Shown here: positions 30,048-30,137 of the stretch, piece after piece
How positions within the stretch are numbered: position 1 is the first letter of the stretch
How the letters are laid out: every line of letters begins with the position of its first letter
Assembly: GCA_035543455.1 (NCBI GenBank)
Contig: DATKKE010000036.1
Location: 1 to 30,137 of the forward strand
Length of the DNA stretch: 30,137 bases
DNA from: CAIKOD01 sp035543455
GTDB taxonomy: Archaea; Halobacteriota; Methanomicrobia; Methanomicrobiales; Methanospirillaceae
Reading direction: 5' to 3'
The notes under the pieces: generated by a model
The model's database searches: none
Seen by the model: only the letters and a program-made list of their open reading frames with translations
Told to the model about the DNA's origin: nothing
Position numbers and translations under genes: made by a program

Positions 30048-30137
30048 ACTATGACGGTGAGCCCGGAGAAAATAAAAAGTTCCGGTTTTTTCTGCTTTGC
30101 CGGCCTCCTGGAGATTAGCCAATCCGGGCGCTCTGGC

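Noticed and set aside
1..30137. CRISPR array or prophage
   Set aside because: No regularly spaced repeats and no Cas, capsid, terminase, integrase or transposase sequence was found on reading the frames.

Overview
The window looks like a chromosome segment from a methanogenic archaeon, most likely of the order Methanomicrobiales. This is inferred from the gene families and signals, not from a marker gene. Supporting points are: archaeal TATA boxes 25-27 nt in front of several start codons, so that some genes look leaderless; Shine-Dalgarno motifs of the GGAG/GAGG type at others; poly-T terminators; a class II tRNA-Leu without an encoded CCA; and families common in methanogens (DUF2769, CxxC-x17-CxxC, the double-cubane reductase pair, CDGSH/YHS metal proteins, ferredoxin-type aldo-keto reductase, PEGA-like surface proteins). 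No methanogenesis core gene, rRNA, CRISPR array, phage gene or transposase is visible.

Layout. 1-2.4 kb: a small Cys-rich protein, then a two-gene ATP-driven iron-sulfur reductase system (double-cubane/2-hydroxyacyl-CoA dehydratase-like component plus its activator ATPase, overlapping by 4 nt). 2.6-5.2 kb: a magnesium P-type ATPase on the minus strand behind a long non-coding leader. 5.6-7.3 kb: a 55-residue zinc-knuckle protein and a three-gene GerW / DUF2953 / 72-residue operon that mirrors the ytfJ-ytfI pair of endospore formers. 7.4-9.4 kb: a DrrAB-type ABC exporter with an operator-like palindrome upstream. 9.4-11.7 kb: tRNA-Leu(UAA), small membrane proteins and about 1 kb without a convincing gene. 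That 1 kb carries a candidate non-coding RNA and a GC-rich hairpin cluster.

11.7-17.7 kb: mostly single genes, namely zinc ribbon plus flavodoxin, an HNH nuclease, an ion channel with an atypical filter, a YgjP/DUF45 metallopeptidase, a VOC protein, a DUF6125-like protein and dCMP deaminase. 17.7-20.2 kb: an alpha/beta hydrolase, a double-CDGSH iron-sulfur protein and a chagasin-like lipoprotein.

20.3-24.4 kb is the most interesting part. It holds a membrane histidine kinase, an RsbW-like serine kinase/anti-sigma factor, a divergent SpoIIAA/RsbV-like STAS protein, and, overlapping the STAS gene, a metallo-beta-lactamase fold protein fused to a long helical region and a kinase-like tail. Together they look like a bacterial-type partner-switching module in an organism that has no sigma factors, so its output must be something else.

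24.5-26.6 kb: a minus-strand redox cluster (flavin reductase, aldo-keto reductase with two Fe-S motifs, CMD-family protein). 26.7-30.1 kb: two secreted or surface-anchored proteins, a class I aminotransferase that probably starts at TTG, and a YHS metal-binding protein.
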